A stretch of 64,000 bases of DNA from Sneathiella limimaris (GTDB lineage: Bacteria > Pseudomonadota > Alphaproteobacteria > Sneathiellales > Sneathiellaceae): contig NZ_JABBYJ010000001.1 of the NCBI RefSeq assembly GCF_012932565.1, positions 1 to 64,000 of the forward strand, given 5' to 3'. The first letter of the stretch is position 1, and each line of letters opens with the position of its first letter. Under the pieces are notes generated by a model. That model was not told where the DNA came from and searched no databases. It was given only the letters and a program-made list of their open reading frames with translations. Both the position numbers and the translations under genes were made by a program. Positions 10,339 through 20,269 of the stretch are shown piece after piece.

Positions 10339-11913
10339 TCACTGACTTCCCGAGCCGAACTGTTCTCGCAAATTCTGTGGATTTAAAGACAGGTCCCTGA
10401 CGATCTCACCATACCCACCAAGGGAGCCAAGTGGCGTTCCGTCCAGTCGAAGTTCAAGACCCGCAGCATTTGCGCTACTTAATGTCAAACCACTTTCATC
10501 TGGCAACATGAAGGTGTCCCCTGCATTCATGATCCGATCCAGCAATGTCTCTCCGCCTGCTGTTTTCACCTGAACCCATGTTTCTTGGCGAACCATCAAC
10601 ATCAATCGCGCTTCCGCATTTTCAACGCCGAGGGTAACTGGCGCCGTAGTCACCGGGGCTGCATCAGGAACGGCAGCAACCTGCTCAGTTGTCTCTTCGG
10701 CCGCTGTCGCCGTTTCAGTTGTTGGCTCAGGTGTATCCGCTACGGGGGCGGAACTGTTATTGTCGGCCTGTTGCTCGACCTGGGGCGCGGCTTCGCTGAC
10801 AGTCTCCGCAGTGCTACTACTCTCTACTGCCGATGACGCTGCGGCAACGGGTTGATCACTCGCAGTCTGGGTTTCAGCCTGAGTTTCAGCCTCTGTGGTC
10901 TCAGCCGGTGCAGGCGCTTCAGCGCTTTGGGGTACGGAAACCGTTGTCTCTTCTGCACTTGTAGCAGATCCCGGAGCTGCTTCTGCAGGTTCAGTCGTTT
11001 CGGTCGGTGCAGCCGCTTCGCTTGAAGCAGTATCACCCATATTTGCAGATGAAGACATTTCAGAGCCTTCAACTTTAGCCGTCTCCGAAGACTCCAGTAT
11101 TTCAGGTTTTGCGACTATGGGAGCCGCTTCCTGCTGAGCAGGCTCAACCGCTGGATCACTTGAAACAGTATTCGTCGTATCGCTTTGCGCAACAATGGGC
11201 TCTTCAGATGAACTGGTCACTTCATTGAACTTTTCGACCAGTCGATCAGGGATATCCTCAACCACTTCCAGTTCGAAAGATGTGTCTTTTAGATAAAAAT
11301 ACCACGCGCCAAATAAGGCGGCTGCAACCAGAATACTCCCCACCAGCAACCCTGTTCCAGGTAAGCGGCCTTCAGGCGTTGGCTCTGGAAAGGCAAGATC
11401 TGTCTTCAACTGGCCAATAGAGTTTTCCTGCTTGTAAAGGTCCACAACTGACACGGCATCCAGACCAAGCGTCGTCGCGTAAGAGCGAATAAATCCGGTG
11501 ACGAATGTTTGCCCGGGAAGGCTTTCATAGTCAGCATCCTCAAGGGCTTGCAGCTGACTTGGACGCAAACGCAATTTCTCTGCCACCTCATGAAGGCTAA
11601 GCCCTTGCCGCTCCCGCTCCATTCTTAGGTGAGCGCCAACCGTCAATTGCTGCTCTTCTTCCACCCCAAGCAAGGGATCTGATGCAGATGGTTCTGAAGT
11701 CACAGACAGCTCATCCATCGTCCCAGCTTCGGTATTCGACTGAGCTGTTTCCATGTTAGACTGTTGGCCCACCTCAAGCTTGGCCTGAGGCGTTTCATTT
11801 TCCTTCTCAGTTTTTTTTGAGATGGAAGCCTCCTGATCGGTTTCATTTCCCGGTATTGCCAGTTTCAGACGGGACTTATCCTCGCCCAAAGGAAGTTTTC
11901 CCTGCTTGGACAT
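10339..11913 (-). CDS. RodZ-like helix-turn-helix membrane protein with DUF4115
   Basis: This resembles RodZ, which links the MreB cytoskeleton to the elongation machinery. A cytoplasmic HTH_25 domain (about 91-160, starting GAHLRMERERQGLSLHEVA) precedes one membrane helix (about 187-208). A long periplasmic stretch of Ala, Glu, Thr, Ser and Pro (about 220-430) leads to a C-terminal DUF4115 domain (about 435-510). It lies upstream of ispG and hisS, the same order as rodZ-ispG-hisS in E. coli, which supports the call. The polar N-terminal extension of about 90 residues is unusual. The spacing of about 170 bp to ispG leaves room for a separate promoter there. Confidence 0.82.
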   Translation of the reverse strand: MSKQGKLPLGEDKSRLKLAIPGNETDQEASISKKTEKENETPQAKLEVGQQSNMETAQSNTEAGTMDELSVTSEPSASDPLLGVEEEQQLTVGAHLRMERERQGLSLHEVAEKLRLRPSQLQALEDADYESLPGQTFVTGFIRSYATTLGLDAVSVVDLYKQENSIGQLKTDLAFPEPTPEGRLPGTGLLVGSILVAAALFGAWYFYLKDTSFELEVVEDIPDRLVEKFNEVTSSSEEPIVAQSDTTNTVSSDPAVEPAQQEAAPIVAKPEILESSETAKVEGSEMSSSANMGDTASSEAAAPTETTEPAEAAPGSATSAEETTVSVPQSAEAPAPAETTEAETQAETQTASDQPVAAASSAVESSSTAETVSEAAPQVEQQADNNSSAPVADTPEPTTETATAAEETTEQVAAVPDAAPVTTAPVTLGVENAEARLMLMVRQETWVQVKTAGGETLLDRIMNAGDTFMLPDESGLTLSSANAAGLELRLDGTPLGSLGGYGEIVRDLSLNPQNLREQFGSGSQ

Positions 11914-12032
11914 CGCAATACACCATTCACAATCCAGGCACCCGAACCCCCAAATACTGCCACCATGACAACAACAGCGGGCGCCCTGTCGAGATTCATT
12001 ATTATCAGCAAAAGCGGATAAGGTTCAACGAT

Positions 12033-14297
12033 TTAAATGATTACCGCGTGATCCTTGGCGAACGCCTTTAGCTGTGGTCGAACGCTATGCTCATTTACAA
12101 TACAGAGTGAATTTACAAAATCTCGGATTTTTGCCGTATCCATGCTACGGACCATTTCCTTGACGGGGCCCAACCCTTCAATGGACATGGAGAGGCTGCG
12201 ATACCCAAGGCCGATTAGGGTCATGGCCTCAAGCGGCTTGCCAGCCACATCACCACATACGGAAACAGGCACCCCTGCCTTTCGGCACTCATCCGCAATA
12301 AATTTCATAACGGACATGAACCCCGGGCTCAGCATGTCATACCGATCCGTTACCCGCGAGTTTCCTCGATCAACGGCAAAATAAAACTGCATCAGATCGT
12401 TGGAGCCGACGGATACAAAATCGACAACTTTGAGAAGCTGAGGCAATTGCCAAACGATCGATGGCACCTCAATCATAGTACCGACTTCGACCTTACGGGG
12501 TCGCTGGCCGGAACGCGCCTCTTCCTTTTCAATTTCCTTCATCAGAAGGCTTTTGGCTTCGAGAAATTCGGCAACCTCGGCGATCATCGGGAACATCAAC
12601 GACAGGTTACGTCCCACTGATGCCCGCACCATAGCCCGAAGCTGGGCCTTCAAAAGTGCAGGCCGGTCCAACCCAATTCGGATCGCCCGCCACCCAAGCG
12701 CTGGGTTCTCTTCTTCTTTCATTTCCAGATATGGAAGCGCTTTATCACCGCCCACATCCAGGGTTCGGAAGATAACAGGATTATCCTCCATTCGATCGAG
12801 AACTTTGGCATATAGCTCGGTCTGTTCATCCACTTTGGGCATTTGAGAGCGAACCATAAATTGCAGCTCGGTTCGAAAAAGGCCAATTCCTTCCGCACCA
12901 GAATCCTGGAAATTCTCAAGATCAATCAACAGGCCAGCGTTCATGTTGAGAGAGACTTTTTCCGCATCCTTGGTAACCGCTTCTTCGCTGCGGAGGGCCG
13001 CATATTTAGCCTGCCGCTCCGCCCGATGGCGCATACTTTTTTTGAAGATCTGGATGACATCATCGCTCGGCCTCAGAAAGGCTTGACCATTTTCTCCATC
13101 CACAAGGACAAGGTCGCCCTCTTCCACCGTGTTGTAGATTTCCCGGCATTGACCCAGAATAGGAATGCCCAGCGCCCGCGCAACGATGGCAACATGGCTG
13201 CTGCGAGTTCCTTCGACAAGAACAACAGCCTGCAGGTGAACCCGATCATAATCGAGCAATTCAGCAGCGCCCATGTTTCGGGCAATCACAACCGTATCCT
13301 CGGTTAAGTGCTGACGATCAATCCCGTCCCCATTCTCCAGCTGCAAGTAGAGCCGGTTGGCCAGATCATCAAGATCGGACAGCCGCTCCCGAATATAGGG
13401 ATCGGTGATTTGTTTCATTCGGCTGCGGGTTTCGTCCTGAACACGCTTAATCGCCGCTTCCGCCGTCAGACCGGAATCAACCGCCCCTTCCAGTTTCCGA
13501 AGCCAGCTCTTGTCATGGGCGAACATTTTATAGGCTTCAAAAATATCCCGTGACTCGCCAGTGATGAGCGTATCACTGGAAGAGAGCATCTCATCGATCC
13601 CCTCCTGCAAGCGGCTGATTGCCACCTTCAGTCGGTCCAATTCTTCCCCGATATTCTCGGCGATGGTTCTGCGGACGACGATATGCGGCTCATGCAGCAG
13701 CGCTGTTCCAATACCAAGCCCATCAGCAAGCGGACGTCCCGTCAAGCGATGCGGCTTGGTTGCATTTCCAGCAGTATCCAGAAGTTCGGTGGATGCAATA
13801 ATCTCTTCGGAACTAATCAGTTCCGCAACCACCATGGCGATGGTCTGAAGGGCTTCGGCCTCTTCCTCAGTATAGTGGCGCATTGTCCGGTTCTGAACAA
13901 CCAGAACACCGATAACGCGCCCACCCCTCTTGATGGGAACACCCAATAGCGAATGAAAGACTTCCTCGCCTGTTTCTGGACGATAAGCAAACTGAGGATG
14001 AGCCTGCGCATCAGGCAAGTTTAATGGGCGCGCATGAGCAGCAATATCACCGACAAGTCCCTCACCCACCCTGAGGCGAGTATTGTGAACCGCTTCCTGT
14101 TTCAGGCCTTCGGTGGCGAACAGTTCCAGCATTTCACCAGCCCGCATCAAGTAGCAGGAACACACCTCCGCGATCATATTGGAGGCAATGAGTTGGACAA
14201 TTCGCTGTAAACGGCGTTCAGGATCCCCTTTGCCCGCCATCACCTCACGGATCTGACGGAACAGAATTCTAGGGCCGCTTAACGCCGCACTGCTCAT
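12033..14297 (-). CDS. ptsP: Phosphoenolpyruvate--protein phosphotransferase PtsP (enzyme I-Ntr)
   Basis: EI-Ntr takes phosphate from PEP and passes it to NPr in the nitrogen phosphotransferase system, which signals nitrogen and potassium status. An N-terminal GAF domain (about 25-165) senses glutamine in studied homologues. The PEP-utiliser swivel domain carries the phospho-accepting His368 in GTRSSHVAIVAR, and the TIM-barrel PEP domain ends with the catalytic cysteine in VSVCGD. The 754 residues are full length. The ATG directly follows the stop of the nitronate monooxygenase gene, so the two are translationally close. Position next to lysC and prfA is typical of Alphaproteobacteria. Confidence 0.95.
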   Translation of the reverse strand: MSSAALSGPRILFRQIREVMAGKGDPERRLQRIVQLIASNMIAEVCSCYLMRAGEMLELFATEGLKQEAVHNTRLRVGEGLVGDIAAHARPLNLPDAQAHPQFAYRPETGEEVFHSLLGVPIKRGGRVIGVLVVQNRTMRHYTEEEAEALQTIAMVVAELISSEEIIASTELLDTAGNATKPHRLTGRPLADGLGIGTALLHEPHIVVRRTIAENIGEELDRLKVAISRLQEGIDEMLSSSDTLITGESRDIFEAYKMFAHDKSWLRKLEGAVDSGLTAEAAIKRVQDETRSRMKQITDPYIRERLSDLDDLANRLYLQLENGDGIDRQHLTEDTVVIARNMGAAELLDYDRVHLQAVVLVEGTRSSHVAIVARALGIPILGQCREIYNTVEEGDLVLVDGENGQAFLRPSDDVIQIFKKSMRHRAERQAKYAALRSEEAVTKDAEKVSLNMNAGLLIDLENFQDSGAEGIGLFRTELQFMVRSQMPKVDEQTELYAKVLDRMEDNPVIFRTLDVGGDKALPYLEMKEEENPALGWRAIRIGLDRPALLKAQLRAMVRASVGRNLSLMFPMIAEVAEFLEAKSLLMKEIEKEEARSGQRPRKVEVGTMIEVPSIVWQLPQLLKVVDFVSVGSNDLMQFYFAVDRGNSRVTDRYDMLSPGFMSVMKFIADECRKAGVPVSVCGDVAGKPLEAMTLIGLGYRSLSMSIEGLGPVKEMVRSMDTAKIRDFVNSLCIVNEHSVRPQLKAFAKDHAVII

Positions 14298-15344
14298 TTA
14301 GGCATCAACCTTCCTGCCAACAGGGTTCACCAATGCGTCCGCAGCTTGTGTAACCAGCTCCTGCAGGATTTCACTTGTCGGCTGTTCCTTCTTGACCATG
14401 CCAACACTTTGACCTGCCATGACAGAGCCATGCTCCACATCGCCATCAATAACTGCCCGGCGCAAAGCTCCGGCCCAGTAATGTTCAATAGCGAGCTGCG
14501 CACTTTCCATATCCATCTCGCCCGCACGGTACTTGGCTATCACCTCATGCTGGGTTTCGATGAACTTCTTGGATCCCTCATTTCCAAGAGCACGAACGGG
14601 AATGACCGGAAATTGCGGATCAACCTGAACTGTTGTGATCGCATCTCTGGCACTCGCCCGAATAAAGGCCCGTTTAAAGTCTGGATGTGCAACACATTCT
14701 TCTGCACAGACAAAGCGGGTTCCAAGCTGAACACCGGCAGCGCCCATCCGCAGGTAATTGGCAATCGCTTCACCCCGTCCAATACCACCGGCCACAAAAA
14801 TTGGCACATCCGTGATATTGGGCAGAATTTCCTGCGCCAGCACACTGGTGGATACCGGTCCGATATGACCACCAGCTTCCATTCCCTCAATAACCAACGC
14901 ATCCACACCGGAGCGAACCAGTTTCTTGCCAAGCGCCAAAGTCGGCGTAAAGCAAATGATCTTTGCTCCCCCCTCTTTGACCCGGGCAATCGTGTCTTTG
15001 GAAGGCAAGCCCCCCGCCAGAACAACATGGCCCACGTTGTTTTCCAGGCAGATATCCACCAGGGTATCCAGCTCTGGATGCATGGTAATTAGATTAACCC
15101 CAAATGGCTTCGTTGTCAGCTCTTTGGTTGCCTTGATTTCAGCATCCAGCAAGTCAGGCGTCATGGCACCACATGCAATGACGCCAAAACCACCGGCGTT
15201 TGAGATCGCTGCAACCAGGTTCCGCTCGGAAACCCAGGACATGGCTCCGCCAAGGATTGCATATTCTGTTCCCAGAAACGTGCAGCCACGCTCCCAGGCG
15301 TTATTCAGGGCCTCAAGCCCTTCAGTCGATGGTGTTTCACTCAT
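14298..15344 (-). CDS. Nitronate monooxygenase family flavoprotein
   Basis: This is an FMN-dependent TIM-barrel enzyme of the 2-nitropropane dioxygenase family, which oxidises alkyl nitronates; related members are enoyl reductases. Seen in the sequence are AILGGAMSWVSERNLVAAISNAGG near the start (the FMN-binding loop region), EGMEAGGHIGP and PIFVAGGIGRGEA (phosphate grip) in the middle. I place the start at the ATG at 15344 (MSETPSTEG), four bases after the lysC stop; an upstream extension to 15425 would overlap lysC by 77 bp and looks spurious. It is inserted between lysC and ptsP in a tight leftward operon. The true substrate is unknown. Confidence 0.85.
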   Translation of the reverse strand: MSETPSTEGLEALNNAWERGCTFLGTEYAILGGAMSWVSERNLVAAISNAGGFGVIACGAMTPDLLDAEIKATKELTTKPFGVNLITMHPELDTLVDICLENNVGHVVLAGGLPSKDTIARVKEGGAKIICFTPTLALGKKLVRSGVDALVIEGMEAGGHIGPVSTSVLAQEILPNITDVPIFVAGGIGRGEAIANYLRMGAAGVQLGTRFVCAEECVAHPDFKRAFIRASARDAITTVQVDPQFPVIPVRALGNEGSKKFIETQHEVIAKYRAGEMDMESAQLAIEHYWAGALRRAVIDGDVEHGSVMAGQSVGMVKKEQPTSEILQELVTQAADALVNPVGRKVDA

Positions 15345-15348
15345 GAGA

Positions 15349-16569
15349 TCAGGCAGCGTCCAGACCGAAGGCAGAATGCAGGGTTCTGACAGCAAGCTCT
15401 GTATACTCTTCGGCCAGAAGCACACTTACCTTAATCTCAGATGTGGAGATGACCTGGATGTTGATGTTTTTCTCAGCCAGGGCAGCAAACATGGTTTGGG
15501 CAACACCTGCGTGGCTCCGCATTCCCATTCCAACGATGGAAACCTTGACCACGTTCGGATCTGGGACCAGCGCCTTGCAGGCCACTTGATCTTTCAAGCC
15601 TTCCAGGACCTTGAGAGCCGGATCCAGGTCTTTCTTGCCAACAGTGAAGGTGAGATCGGTTGCTTTCCCATCTTCGGACACATTCTGGACAATCATGTCC
15701 ACATTTACATTGGCATCTGCCAGCGCACCAAAAACGGTTGCCGCCACGCCTGGGGTGTCATTCACCTGCTGAAGCGTCACTTTCGCTTCATCACGTGTGT
15801 AGGTCACACCGCTTACTACTTGTTGTTCCACAATGTCTTCCTCATCAACAACCAAAGTTCCGGGGATCTCTTCAAAGCTGGAAAGCACCTGAAGTTTGAC
15901 CCGATGTTTCATTGCCATCTCGACGGATCTGGTCTGCAGAACCTTTGCCCCGAGGGACGCCAGTTCCAGCATTTCCTCGTAAGTGATCCTATCAAGTTTG
16001 GAGGCTTTTGTCGCGATCCGCGGATCTGCGGTGTATATGCCATCCACATCCGTATAAATATCACAGCGATCAGCCTCCAGCGCAGCTGCCAAAGCAACCG
16101 CTGAAGTATCAGATCCCCCACGCCCAAGGGTAGTGATCCGGTTATCGGAGCCAATTCCCTGAAAACCTGCACAAACGGCAACCTGGCCATCTGCGAAGCG
16201 CGTTATGATATCCGAGCAGTCTATCCCCTCAATACGGGCCGAACCGTGAACGGCGTCCGTCTTCACTGGAACCTGCCAACCCAGCCAGGAGCGGGCATTG
16301 ATTCCAAGATCCTGAAGGGCCATGGACAGTAGCCCAACCGTAACCTGCTCCCCACTGGAGACCACGACATCATACTCACGGGCATCATGCAGCGCCGCAA
16401 CCTCTGACGTCAGACCGACCAGACGATTTGTTTCACCGGACATGGCAGAGACAACAACCGCCACCTCATTTCCGGCATCCACTTCTTTTTTCACACGTTG
16501 GGCAACATTCTTAATCCGGTCGATTGACCCGACAGATGTGCCTCCGAATTTCATTACCAGCCGTGCCAT
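15349..16569 (-). CDS. lysC: Aspartate kinase
   Basis: Aspartokinase phosphorylates aspartate in the first step of lysine, threonine, methionine and diaminopimelate synthesis. The N-terminal KFGGTSVGSIDRI nucleotide-binding motif and the GRGGSDTSAVALAAAL segment are intact. Two C-terminal ACT domains (about 265-400) give feedback control by lysine and threonine in this class. At 406 residues it matches the single-gene alpha subunit that usually also encodes a beta subunit internally. It is first in the leftward operon with nitronate monooxygenase and ptsP and is divergent from ubiG. Confidence 0.96.
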   Translation of the reverse strand: MARLVMKFGGTSVGSIDRIKNVAQRVKKEVDAGNEVAVVVSAMSGETNRLVGLTSEVAALHDAREYDVVVSSGEQVTVGLLSMALQDLGINARSWLGWQVPVKTDAVHGSARIEGIDCSDIITRFADGQVAVCAGFQGIGSDNRITTLGRGGSDTSAVALAAALEADRCDIYTDVDGIYTADPRIATKASKLDRITYEEMLELASLGAKVLQTRSVEMAMKHRVKLQVLSSFEEIPGTLVVDEEDIVEQQVVSGVTYTRDEAKVTLQQVNDTPGVAATVFGALADANVNVDMIVQNVSEDGKATDLTFTVGKKDLDPALKVLEGLKDQVACKALVPDPNVVKVSIVGMGMRSHAGVAQTMFAALAEKNINIQVISTSEIKVSVLLAEEYTELAVRTLHSAFGLDAA

Positions 16570-16748
16570 TGCTGCACAAACCTTTCAACATCCAGTCACT
16601 TAATTCCAGAGTGGTTCCACCACATCAATTTTGAAACGGGGTACCTTTTCATCCTGAAGGAGCGTATACATATACTTAACACAGGTTGCTCGGCAAGCTT
16701 TGCAACCATTTAATTAGCATTTTGAGAATTTTTTTTGAACGAACTGTT

Positions 16749-17510
16749 ATGAGTGACGCTGCCACCGCCAAATCCGTTGATCCGTCTGAGATTTCAAACT
16801 TCGCCGCCATGGCTGATGAATGGTGGGATGAGACGGGGAAATTCAAACCTCTTCACAAGTTCAATCCCTTAAGGATTGGATATATCCGAGATACAGTAAT
16901 CTCTCATTTCAATCTGGTCGAAGAGGGATCTGCCATCCCCCTAAAACCGCTCAAAGGGCTGCGCGTTTTGGATATCGGCTGCGGGGGCGGACTGCTGTCC
17001 GAACCAATGGCTCGTATGGGTGCAGAGGTTGTTGCCGCCGATGCCTCTCAAACGAATATTAAAGTTGCTTCCCTGCATGCCGAGAAATCAGGCCTTTCCA
17101 TTGATTATCGCCATACCACCGCAGAAGAGCTTGCTGCGAGCGGCGAACAGTTTGACGTCATCCTGAACATGGAAGTCATTGAGCATGTGGCCGATCTGGA
17201 GGGATTTGCCGCAGCTTGCTGCAGCATGGTCAAACCAGGCGGGTTGATGTTTGTCGCAACCCTGAACCGAACGATGAAAAGCTACGCGCTCGCCATCATT
17301 GGTGCTGAATATATTCTTCGCTGGCTGCCCCGCGGAACCCATAATTGGAAGAAGTTCCTGCGTCCATCCGAAGTTGTCGGCTTGGTTCGCCAGAATGGCC
17401 TCAGCGTCAAGGACATGACTGGTGCCACGTATAACCCACTGAACAGCACTTGGTCACTTAGCCGGGATTTCAGCGTCAACTATATGATCTGCGCCACCCG
17501 CAATTCTTAA
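16749..17510 (+). CDS. ubiG: Bifunctional 2-polyprenyl-6-hydroxyphenol methylase / 3-demethylubiquinol 3-O-methyltransferase
   Basis: UbiG carries out both O-methylations in ubiquinone synthesis. The SAM site [20 protein letters not shown] and the downstream [10 protein letters not shown] and [10 protein letters not shown] segments are the family's typical ones. I start at ATG 16749 (MSDAATAKS); the frame is open upstream to 16686 but that extension is not like UbiG. There is no strong Shine-Dalgarno. The 253-residue length is normal. Divergence from lysC is a conserved alphaproteobacterial arrangement. Confidence 0.93.
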   Translation: MSDAATAKSVDPSEISNFAAMADEWWDETGKFKPLHKFNPLRIGYIRDTVISHFNLVEEGSAIPLKPLKGLRVLDIGCGGGLLSEPMARMGAEVVAADASQTNIKVASLHAEKSGLSIDYRHTTAEELAASGEQFDVILNMEVIEHVADLEGFAAACCSMVKPGGLMFVATLNRTMKSYALAIIGAEYILRWLPRGTHNWKKFLRPSEVVGLVRQNGLSVKDMTGATYNPLNSTWSLSRDFSVNYMICATRNS

Positions 17511-17603
17511 GCCCTGCCGATATCTGCAGTTCACTTCGCTGTTTGCGTCGACGGTCAATTGCGTGTATCTCAAGCAGGATCATCTAATCCGTGAGGCAAA
17601 GAA

Positions 17604-18830
17604 ATGAAAAAATCGCCCCTGGCACCTGCAAGCTTCCCTGAACTCCCCGCCATCGAAGGAGCAGCCTTCGCGACGACCAATTCAGGGATGCGCTATAAAG
17701 GCCGTGACGATTTGTTCTTTGCCACCTTTGCACCGGAAACAACGGTCGCAGGTGTCTTTACCCGCAACAGCATGCCAGGCGCGCCTGTTGACTGGGGTCG
17801 CCGGATCCTGCCTTCAGGCGTTGCACGGGGTTTAGTCGTGAACGCCGGTATTGCCAATGTCTTTACCGGCCAGGCCGGCGCGGAGACTGTTGAACAAACA
17901 GCTACTGCTGCAGCAAACGTCATTGGGTGCGCACCTGAGGAAATCTACATCGCTTCAACCGGTGTGATCGGCGATGCGATCCCGACCGAAAAAATTACCA
18001 ATGCGCTCCCTGCGCTTCACAACCAGATGCGTGCCGATGCCCTTAACAAGGGGGCTGACGCGATCCTGACCACGGATACCTTCGCCAAGGGGGCAACCGC
18101 AACCTGCTCTCTGAACGGGGAGACAATCACCATCGCCGGGATCGCCAAAGGATCTGGCATGATTGCCCCAGACATGGCGACCATGCTCTCCTTTATCTTC
18201 ACGGATGCGGCTATTCCCGCCAACATTCTGCAGATTTTGCTGACCGAAGAAAATGATCGCAGCTTTAATTGTGTCACAGTCGACAGCGACACATCGACGA
18301 GTGATACCGTTCTGCTATTCGCAACTGGCGCCAAAGATAATTCCCGGCCTATTGATGCCGGGGATCCAGGTCTTGATGAATTCAGAATTGCCTTGCGGCA
18401 GGTCATGCAGGACCTGGCCCAGCAGGTTGCCCGTGATGGCGAAGGTGCCACCAAATTCATTACGGTTAAGGTCAGCGGCGCTGAAACTGACAAATCTGCG
18501 AAAACCATCGCCCTTGCCATTGCCAACTCACCCTTGGTGAAAACCGCAATTGCAGGAGAGGACGCCAATTGGGGCCGGATCGTCATGGCCGTTGGCAAAA
18601 GCGGAGAGCCTGCAAACAGGGACGCTCTCAACATTTCCGTTTGCGGAATTGAGATTGCCCGGGATGGTGCCAAGCTCGCCAGCTATAACGAAGCCGATAT
18701 CGTCCCTCTGATGAAAGGGGATGAGATTGAAATTGCTGTTGATGTGGGTGTTGGAGAGGGAACAGCTTTTGCCTGGACCTGCGACTTGACCCACGGCTAT
18801 ATCGAAATCAACGCCGATTATCGGAGCTAA
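17604..18830 (+). CDS. argJ: Bifunctional glutamate N-acetyltransferase / amino-acid acetyltransferase ArgJ
   Basis: ArgJ transfers the acetyl group from N-acetylornithine to glutamate, recycling acetyl in arginine synthesis, and many homologues also use acetyl-CoA. The precursor cleaves itself before the nucleophilic threonine, here Thr193 in APDMATMLSF. The GSGMIAPDMATM block, EDANWGRI and the C-terminal DLTHGYIEINADYRS ending are all as expected. It is complete at 408 residues. mutT follows after 9 bp, so both are probably on one transcript. Confidence 0.95.
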   Translation: MKKSPLAPASFPELPAIEGAAFATTNSGMRYKGRDDLFFATFAPETTVAGVFTRNSMPGAPVDWGRRILPSGVARGLVVNAGIANVFTGQAGAETVEQTATAAANVIGCAPEEIYIASTGVIGDAIPTEKITNALPALHNQMRADALNKGADAILTTDTFAKGATATCSLNGETITIAGIAKGSGMIAPDMATMLSFIFTDAAIPANILQILLTEENDRSFNCVTVDSDTSTSDTVLLFATGAKDNSRPIDAGDPGLDEFRIALRQVMQDLAQQVARDGEGATKFITVKVSGAETDKSAKTIALAIANSPLVKTAIAGEDANWGRIVMAVGKSGEPANRDALNISVCGIEIARDGAKLASYNEADIVPLMKGDEIEIAVDVGVGEGTAFAWTCDLTHGYIEINADYRS

Positions 18831-18839
18831 GTCCCTTTC

Positions 18840-19247
18840 ATGAGCAGTTTACCAACCGTACTGGTGGTTGCCGTTGCCCTTGTGGATGATGACAACCGCA
18901 TCATGATTGCCCAGCGCCCGGAAGGAAAATCCATGGCGGGCCTCTGGGAATTTCCGGGTGGCAAGGTCGAGGCGGGAGAAACCCCGGAAGATGCACTTAT
19001 TCGCGAATTGAAGGAAGAGCTCTCCATCGATGTCACCGCGGCCTGCCTGGCACCCTTTACCTTTGCCAGTCATACCTACGAAAAATTTCATCTGCTGATG
19101 CCGCTCTATGTCTGTCGCCGCTGGAGCGGAACACCCCACCCGCAAGAAGGGCAAACCCTGAAATGGGTGCGGGCAAACCAGCTCAAAGACTTTCCGATGC
19201 CACCAGCCGACATTCCGCTCATCGCGATGCTCCGGGATCTCTTGTAG
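18840..19247 (+). CDS. mutT: 8-oxo-dGTP diphosphatase MutT (Nudix hydrolase)
   Basis: MutT removes oxidised dGTP from the nucleotide pool. The Nudix box is complete (GGKVEAGETPEDALIRELKEE pattern G-x5-E-x7-RE-x2-EE). Ahead of it is QRPEGKSMAGLWEFPG, typical of MutT proper. At 135 residues it is the plain form without a thiamine-synthase fusion. The pairing argJ-mutT is common in this class. It converges on the methyltransferase gene 4 bp downstream. Confidence 0.93.
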   Translation: MSSLPTVLVVAVALVDDDNRIMIAQRPEGKSMAGLWEFPGGKVEAGETPEDALIRELKEELSIDVTAACLAPFTFASHTYEKFHLLMPLYVCRRWSGTPHPQEGQTLKWVRANQLKDFPMPPADIPLIAMLRDLL

Positions 19248-19250
19248 GCT

Positions 19251-20150
19251 TTAATCTTTCCCGCCAAGGACGGTTTTAAGACTGCTTTTCGCACTTCCGG
19301 GGCGAAGGGGTTTTTGCTGGCTTTCATGGGGGGCCCATCCAGCCAGATAAATTATCTGGAAAGTGGCCGGGATCAGGCCGTCCTCATCCTGATATTTTTC
19401 CTGGTAGATCTCTGCTGCCCGCATCAGGACTTTGCGACCCGTCAGACCCTTCTGACGTTCAAACAGGCTGTTTGCCTCTCCCATACCCCGCAGCTCCTGC
19501 ATCAAAAGAAACGGATGCCGGTATTTCAGGGTCAGCACATCCGTATCGGTTACTGGTAAGGCAAATCCCGCCCGCTGCAGCAAGGCGCCAGCATCCCGCA
19601 CTTCCGTAAATGGTGAAATTCGCGGACTAACGCCGCCTTTGACTTCAAGCTCCGCCTCGGTTAGCGAGTCTTTCAGCTCTTTCAGGGTTTCAAGCCCAAA
19701 TAACGCCCCGAGGAACAATCCATCTGATTTCAACGCCCGCGCAATTTGCACCAGCGCCCCCGGCAGATCATTCACCCAATGCAACGAGAGGACCGAACCG
19801 ATCAGGTCAAAACTCTTCGGCGCAAAAGGAAGAAGCTCTTCATCTGCCAACACCTTTGATGATGCACGGTCCCGCATCAGATCCAGACCCAGATCCGCGG
19901 ACACAAGATAATCCACCTGATTTCGATCTTTGAGGAGTTGCCCAAAGATACCATCATGACACCCCAAGTCGAGAGCTATGTCATAGGTTCGGGTGATATC
20001 CAAGAGCCGTTCAGCCAAACGATCCGCCACCTCGTGGAACAGAAACTGGTTCTGCGCCCAGTCAAGCTGGGCAGCGCGGTGGCGACGCTGGCGAACAAGG
20101 CCTCGGTCAAACAACCTGGCGCCCTCGGGAATGACAGAAAATGTGCTCAT
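19251..20150 (-). CDS. Class I SAM-dependent methyltransferase, BioC/NDUFAF5-like
   Basis: The N-terminal FDRGLVRQRRHRAA stretch and the region DIALDLGCHDGIFGQLL resemble the alphaproteobacterial and mitochondrial NDUFAF5 family, which modifies an arginine of a complex I subunit. A BioC role in biotin synthesis is the other possibility. I start at ATG 20150 (MSTFSVIPEG); the longer frame to 20201 runs into sequence unlike the family. The motif-I glycine pattern is GCHDG rather than GCGTG. It is divergent from comF. Confidence 0.75.
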   Translation of the reverse strand: MSTFSVIPEGARLFDRGLVRQRRHRAAQLDWAQNQFLFHEVADRLAERLLDITRTYDIALDLGCHDGIFGQLLKDRNQVDYLVSADLGLDLMRDRASSKVLADEELLPFAPKSFDLIGSVLSLHWVNDLPGALVQIARALKSDGLFLGALFGLETLKELKDSLTEAELEVKGGVSPRISPFTEVRDAGALLQRAGFALPVTDTDVLTLKYRHPFLLMQELRGMGEANSLFERQKGLTGRKVLMRAAEIYQEKYQDEDGLIPATFQIIYLAGWAPHESQQKPLRPGSAKSSLKTVLGGKD

Positions 20151-20269
20151 GTCCGCCTTATGACACGAGCCCCTTCCCGGATCAATAGAGCACCGACGCA
20201 TTTCAGCACCCCATCCTCATATTCCGTTGCGGGTATAAATTGGCTATACTCACCCGCTGGGGGTGTCAG

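Noticed and set aside
15345-15425. Longer start for the nitronate monooxygenase gene
   Set aside because: It would overlap lysC by 77 bp and add a segment unlike the family; the ATG at 15344 follows the lysC stop by four bases.
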